64,000 nt of DNA from Crambe crambe (lineage: Eukaryota > Porifera > Demospongiae > Poecilosclerida > Crambeidae): assembly GCA_963924555.1 (NCBI GenBank), contig OZ004591.1:2852001-2916000 (forward strand), given 5' to 3'. The translations under genes and the position numbers were made by a program. The notes under the pieces were generated by a model. That model saw only the letters and a program-made list of their open reading frames with translations. It was not told the origin of the DNA and did not search any database. Of the stretch, positions 63,101 through 64,000 are shown piece by piece (positions within the stretch are counted from its first letter, which is position 1; the number at the start of each line of letters is the position of its first letter).

Positions 63101-64000
63101 GGGTTCTCAAACTCTGACTTAAGATCAAGTATACTGCTCACTTCTGACTCAGTGAGAGGTTTGCACTTTGAACTACATTTCCATGTATGTGCATGTGGGA
63201 TATCACTACTAACAGTACTCTCAGAAACATTCTCTTCTTGCCTACATATCCCACTTTGGTCTATAGTCAAAATATCAGGTCTTTTTGCAAAGAGGTATGC
63301 AGAATCATAGAAGTAGGGCTCACTGTGAGCCGAGTGCAAACCCTCACCAAAGTCTGCCCTTCCTTTGATCTTAAGTCCATTTATATATCTGACAGCTTTG
63401 AGCAAGGCACCAACATATTGCTTGCGTATCTGTATAGCTTTGCATACTACTCTCTGCGCTGCCAGATTAGAAATTGCAGTCTTGCGATTGCCTTTTGAAA
63501 TCTTATTGCATGCACAGGTATGCTCCTTTTCAAAAGTGTCTATTAGGTTAGACAACAATCCAGTATTGCGCATCAGATTTTTCTTTATCTTGTGCACATA
63601 AAAGAGTTTAGTCAGTGGCTTTGGTTCTGCTAATTCATACTTCCGTCTCTCATTAGCACAAATGTAGCCCCTGTTCTTAGCATAGTATTGCCTTGCTCTT
63701 TTAATAACAGCTTTTGCCTTCTTTGAATATCCAGCTTGAGCAGCAACTTTCCTTGATTCAGAGTTGGATCTATAGTAGGCATGATTAGCTGCTTTGATTT
63801 TGTCACTGTTTTGTTGGTATCTTTTTCTCTTCAGAGAGCAGAGACGGTCTTTATTTTTTTGATAATGAGCATTCAGTTTAGATTTAATGGAAATTTCATG
63901 CTTTTGGTTGTATTCTTTCATTTTATATTTGAGGGCATCCTGATTCTTTTCATAATACTGTTTAGATTTTAATTTGATGTCATCTTTGTTCTTTTCATAA
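60154..64000 (-). CDS. Helitron Rep/HUH protein (partial, open at right edge)
   Basis: Rolling-circle replication initiator of a Helitron. The frame is open through the window edge; the internal ATG at 63921 gives 1255 residues, but 26 more codons upstream are in frame. The N-terminus is a basic repeat of about 14 residues (YYEKNQDALKYK-like, at least six copies). A zinc-binding stretch CNYCKSS (~477) leads into the DUF6570-like segment RCVLNGLEVIPIPEEL. The Helitron-like N region follows, then the HUH motif GAPHFHVLLW (~900), a Cys/His cluster HKCSAYC, and the two catalytic tyrosines in YYVTAYVTKAE (~1047). It ends LLPSAQ then an out-of-frame tail. In intact Helitrons Rep and helicase are one protein, so a frameshift near 60170-60200 separates them. 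Confidence 0.92.
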   Translation of the reverse strand, partial: YEKNKDDIKLKSKQYYEKNQDALKYKMKEYNQKHEISIKSKLNAHYQKNKDRLCSLKRKRYQQNSDKIKAANHAYYRSNSESRKVAAQAGYSKKAKAVIKRARQYYAKNRGYICANERRKYELAEPKPLTKLFYVHKIKKNLMRNTGLLSNLIDTFEKEHTCACNKISKGNRKTAISNLAAQRVVCKAIQIRKQYVGALLKAVRYINGLKIKGRADFGEGLHSAHSEPYFYDSAYLFAKRPDILTIDQSGICRQEENVSESTVSSDIPHAHTWKCSSKCKPLTESEVSSILDLKSEFENPIHELSRVLDNIDGSCPNYHYSKAVSGQSRELKGHSLLCYMGTECKSRLRILRSAATHYPILRSLIRAVYVAINSLRSVSKLDEALKSGDFAFLMNNLDGDFDSLLSNDVETTHELTETAHSVLRRRDLELHLQITHAGLIAEYQKAVEDYPQNPCCSCQQLHQRRNVTKVNFSNRLGDTVWPALKQFMLRDNKQAADETHFMCNYCKSSMKHDKMPPRCVLNGLEVIPIPEELKNLDCLSKQFIQRAKSYQTVVGLGTYTNKVPTYNSLQACKGTMFFLPLPLGKTLETLDQVNHPVTSLASPELYIIVNGKPTTNKMVWRSLVNVKDIKGAVEKLRQINWLYKDVDDSSLDTTLKEVVEVVSNASSTMLEKASDNDISGLQCYTIRNLNNKLNTDSDIEQYKLLHVEEEPLDNRQKFLDVMCFPTLFPDGKFGKYHPRSVKISHSEYIKSRLFNKDPRFRKEPRYIFYLLWQKEVREISAGVYNLLKSSKSHSMTVGNLLDKVGANDEHLESNLSTMLQSVRGTKQYWYVRQSDLRCMVREYGSPTLFLTFNCAEYESYDIVSYLRSLNDVSDSYNIGKLCTEDPVSVSRQFSHKFHAFFQKVLIKGEVLGCVDHYFWKKEYQARGAPHFHVLLWIRDAPVIGKDDPDKILAWIQERITCHIPEKESNPELNSLVTRYQMHKCSAYCRRQVKRGSIYTTTCKFNFPREPCENAVLHCVEEKLKKRQKIYQLPRTESETRVNDYNPLLLLLWKANIDIQFVAESSLALSYYVTAYVTKAERSTLQEVWNEVSDNKSVYSRLWSFGVRALRSRECGLYEASDLLIGDHLCEKSTTVKWICVKMPHKRSRRLKNHSVLQEIADNNPESEDIFEDDLFNTHYPKRPADLEDVCLHDFVANYDWYSKDRNGDRIYRRLTKPRLVNHKLYDPNKEEEREDFYYSLVLLFVPFRNEASLLQENEKPEEAFNRLLPSAQSITLDCRRY

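Overview
The window is nuclear DNA from an animal. Genes are split into many short exons with GT-AG introns, the intergenic DNA is AT-rich, and microsatellites, foldback repeats and transposons are abundant. I judge an early-branching metazoan, most likely a sponge, from three features: a RhoGEF with the ancestral PDZ-RGSL-C1-DH-PH order, a large beta-helix plus multi-TM surface protein, and the overall style. Nothing in the sequence names the species. All exons below were read by eye from splice signals and phase continuity; no alignment or transcript was available.

Layout. 1-598 (minus): 5' part of an unidentified gene running off the left edge. 1061-20741 (minus): a complete 39-exon RhoGEF of the ARHGEF11/12 (Drosophila RhoGEF2) type, about 1612 residues. 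20742-33668: about 13 kb of repeat-rich intergenic DNA between two divergent genes. 33669-50637 (plus): an 18-exon SLC37 sugar-phosphate transporter, 567 residues. Inside its 6.7-kb intron 4, on the opposite strand, lies an intronless gene (38257-42213) for a 1318-residue secreted beta-helix/multi-TM protein. Its intron 8 holds a tandem triplet of a ~1-kb element ending in long hairpins. 50806-52086 (minus): a 5-exon TSSK-like kinase, tail-to-tail with SLC37. 52970-54329 (minus): 3' part of a single-pass Ig-domain membrane protein. 57182-64000 (minus): a Helitron with Rep and Pif1-helicase reading frames and two tandem OTU domains, running off the right edge and apparently damaged.

What stands out. 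At least seven foldback elements share the terminal signature ACAAGTRAGGG (or a close variant), and one set has its hairpin loop inverted between neighbouring copies. A 22-nt terminal hairpin recurs five times with paired base changes that keep the stem. Four 3' splice sites sit directly against long CT, TG or C/T-rich repeat tracts. The SLC37 intron carries a large antisense gene. The genes do not form a pathway; they are independent housekeeping, signalling and surface genes embedded in repeats.
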